Positions 21,332-22,126 of a stretch of 22,126 nt of DNA are shown here, piece after piece. Below the pieces are notes generated by a model, which saw only the letters and a program-made list of their open reading frames with translations, searched no databases and had not been told where the DNA came from. A program made the translations under genes and the position numbers. Position 1 is the stretch's first letter; every line of letters starts with the position of its first letter. Source of the DNA: JBOGEB01 sp050743125 (GTDB lineage: Bacteria > Actinomycetota > Nitriliruptoria > Euzebyales > Egibacteraceae); assembly GCA_050743125.1 (NCBI GenBank), contig JBOGEB010000058.1, positions 1-22,126 of the forward strand, given 5' to 3'.

Positions 21332-21792
21332 AAACGCCCCGCAGCGAGCACCAGCGCCGTCATGCTCGTCAGCGCGGCGAGCACGGTGAACATGAGCGTC
21401 TTCGTCTGGGCGGTCAGCGCGTTCGAGAGCTCAGCACGCAGCACCGCAATGGTCTCCTGCTTCATCTCGCCCATCTCAAGCCGCACCGAACCGATCTCTG
21501 AGCGGAGTTCCTGTCTCACCGAACCGATCTCTGAGCGGAACTCCTGGCTCAGCCCGTCGATCCTGAGGTCGAGCCGCTCCTCGAGCGCTGCCAGATCGCG
21601 TCTGACCAGGCCGATCTCTGCGCTGAGGTCGCGTCTGACCAGGCCGATCTCTGCGCTGAGGTCGTGCTTGGTGGCCACGTCCGCCCAGCCCACCGGGGGC
21701 AGGTGCTCCATCACGGTCACGGCGTGCTCGGCTCCCAGTACGTCCTCGAGCCGGTCGAACAGCTCGTGGCGGGCTCGCTCATCGACGACCAT
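21328..21792 (-). CDS. coiled-coil protein with hendecad repeats and C-terminal membrane helix
   Basis: A 154-residue protein. Residues 1-45 form a small helical head (DERARHELFDRLEDVLGAEH). From about 45 to 120 there is a continuous coiled coil built on 11-residue repeats: SAEIGLVRRDL twice, then RSEIGSVRQEL and RSEIGSVRLEM. The C-terminus is a transmembrane helix (TLMFTVLAALTSMTALVLAA) near 132-152. The layout recalls DUF1640/CCDC90-type or other tail-anchored coiled-coil proteins; function unknown. The ATG at 21792 follows GGGGAGGGGG; a TTG at 21819 is less likely. The stop overlaps the end of the VWA pseudogene by 4 nt, tail to tail. Confidence 0.8.
   Translation of the reverse strand: MVVDERARHELFDRLEDVLGAEHAVTVMEHLPPVGWADVATKHDLSAEIGLVRRDLSAEIGLVRRDLAALEERLDLRIDGLSQEFRSEIGSVRQELRSEIGSVRLEMGEMKQETIAVLRAELSNALTAQTKTLMFTVLAALTSMTALVLAAGRF
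21484..21663. repeat. 33-bp repeat units in the coiled-coil gene
   Basis: Two near-identical 33-bp units begin at 21484 and 21517 (CACCGAACCGATCTCTGAGC), and two identical units lie at about 21598-21663 (GACCAGGCCGATCTCTGCGC). Each unit encodes one 11-residue hendecad, and all four share the GATCTCTG core, showing growth of the coiled coil by in-frame duplication. Confidence 0.85.
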
Positions 21793-21818
21793 GATCCCCC
21801 TCCCCAGCGCTCCAGGCA

Positions 21819-21832
21819 ACAGTGCTCACTGT
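21819..21832. promoter_or_regulatory. 14-bp palindrome upstream of the coiled-coil gene
   Basis: ACAGTG-CT-CACTGT is a perfect dyad 26 nt before the ATG at 21792. It may be an operator. No promoter hexamers are clear beside it. Confidence 0.35.
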
Positions 21833-21870
21833 GCCGCGGAGCCGGGCAGCGCGCCAGCGCCTCCCGCAAG

Positions 21871-21908
21871 GGCTGTGGATAACCGCTGTCCTACTGAGCT
21901 ATCCCGCT
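21871..21908 (-). other. tRNA-like 5' half fragment
   Basis: The minus strand reads GCGGGATAGCTCAGTAGGAC followed by AGCGGTTATCC, resembling the acceptor/D-arm start of a tRNA. No T-arm (GGTTCGAnnCC) or closing acceptor strand follows, so no functional tRNA can form. It may be a relic of a tRNA or an attachment site, or chance. Confidence 0.25.
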
Positions 21909-21938
21909 GCCGCCGAGGAGACGAGCGCTCGGAGTCGC

Positions 21939-22126
21939 TCAGCCGCCTGCCCCCAGGCGGGCGCGCACCCGATCGGCGCTGGCGCGCAGGTCGGTGAGTT
22001 CCTCGGGCTGCGTGTACGGCGGCCCGTACGTTGCGTCGAGCTGCTCGTACCACGCGACCGCCTCCACGTAGGCGTCCAGGGCGGCGTCGAGCTGGCCGCG
22101 CAGCTCGTTGATGCGGGCGACGTTGT
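21939..22126 (-). CDS. C-terminal end of a helical (TPR-like) protein, 5' end outside window
   Basis: The frame enters from the right edge and stops with TGA at 21939-21941, giving 62 visible residues: NVARINELRGQLDAALDAYV, then EAVAWYEQLDATYGPPYTQ, ending RASADRVRARLGAGG. The alternating helical pattern suggests a tetratricopeptide-like or other helical hairpin protein. Function cannot be assigned from this end alone. It is the next gene upstream of the coiled-coil gene on the same strand, separated by about 147 nt. Confidence 0.65.
   Translation of the reverse strand, partial: NVARINELRGQLDAALDAYVEAVAWYEQLDATYGPPYTQPEELTDLRASADRVRARLGAGG

Overview
The window is very GC-rich and looks like a chromosomal segment from an actinobacterium (Actinomycetota). 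The support is GTG/TTG start codons, TAnnnT -10 boxes placed 7-8 nt before start codons, and typical actinobacterial families: a DUF222-HNH protein, an XRE regulator with a helical repeat tail, an LppM-like lipoprotein, a CxxC-less Mrp and an RseB-type protein. The genus cannot be told. A run of exactly 100 N inside a tandem repeat (14650-14749) shows that this is a scaffolded draft.

Left end (1-5073, all minus strand). A series runs leftward: O-methyltransferase, XRE regulator, small cysteine-rich protein, class I methyltransferase (cut by the window edge). Between the XRE gene and the cysteine-rich gene sits a lower-GC cassette of about 2.1 kb carrying a Fic-domain AMPylase. It is bracketed by a 210-bp direct repeat that duplicates the 3' end of the XRE gene. 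Removing the cassette with one repeat copy rebuilds a tight four-gene series.

Centre (5074-13043). O-methyltransferase, HtrA-like protease, TatB and Mrp are in the order known from mycobacteria around sigE (Rv1220c, sigE, rseA, htrA, tatB, mrp). No sigE or rseA is present. A DUF222-HNH gene with its own sigma70-type promoter occupies that slot, followed by a broken rseB/mucB-like pseudogene. The locus appears to have lost its extracytoplasmic stress sigma system while keeping the periplasmic protease, Tat component and Fe-S carrier. A PAP2 phosphatase, an LppM-like lipoprotein and a PNPOx-fold protein follow.

Right half (13044-22126). A gene-poor stretch leads to a NUDIX hydrolase, a truncated GNAT fragment and a 15-bp tandem repeat holding the gap. 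A plus-strand series follows: an alternative-oxidase-like di-iron protein, acyl-CoA dehydrogenase, PHP phosphoesterase and an FHA-LuxR fusion. The first two suggest acyl-CoA oxidation feeding a quinone pool with a non-pumping outlet; the last two overlap and are probably translationally coupled. Next are a 489-residue protein of unknown function with a perfect 16-bp hairpin inside its reading frame, a decayed VWA-type membrane protein, a hendecad coiled-coil membrane protein, and the C-terminal end of a helical protein.

Three loci (HNH, RseB-like, VWA-like) show the same oddity: homology leaves the frame and later returns to it. This is either real decay or assembly indels, and it should be settled before any of them is interpreted.
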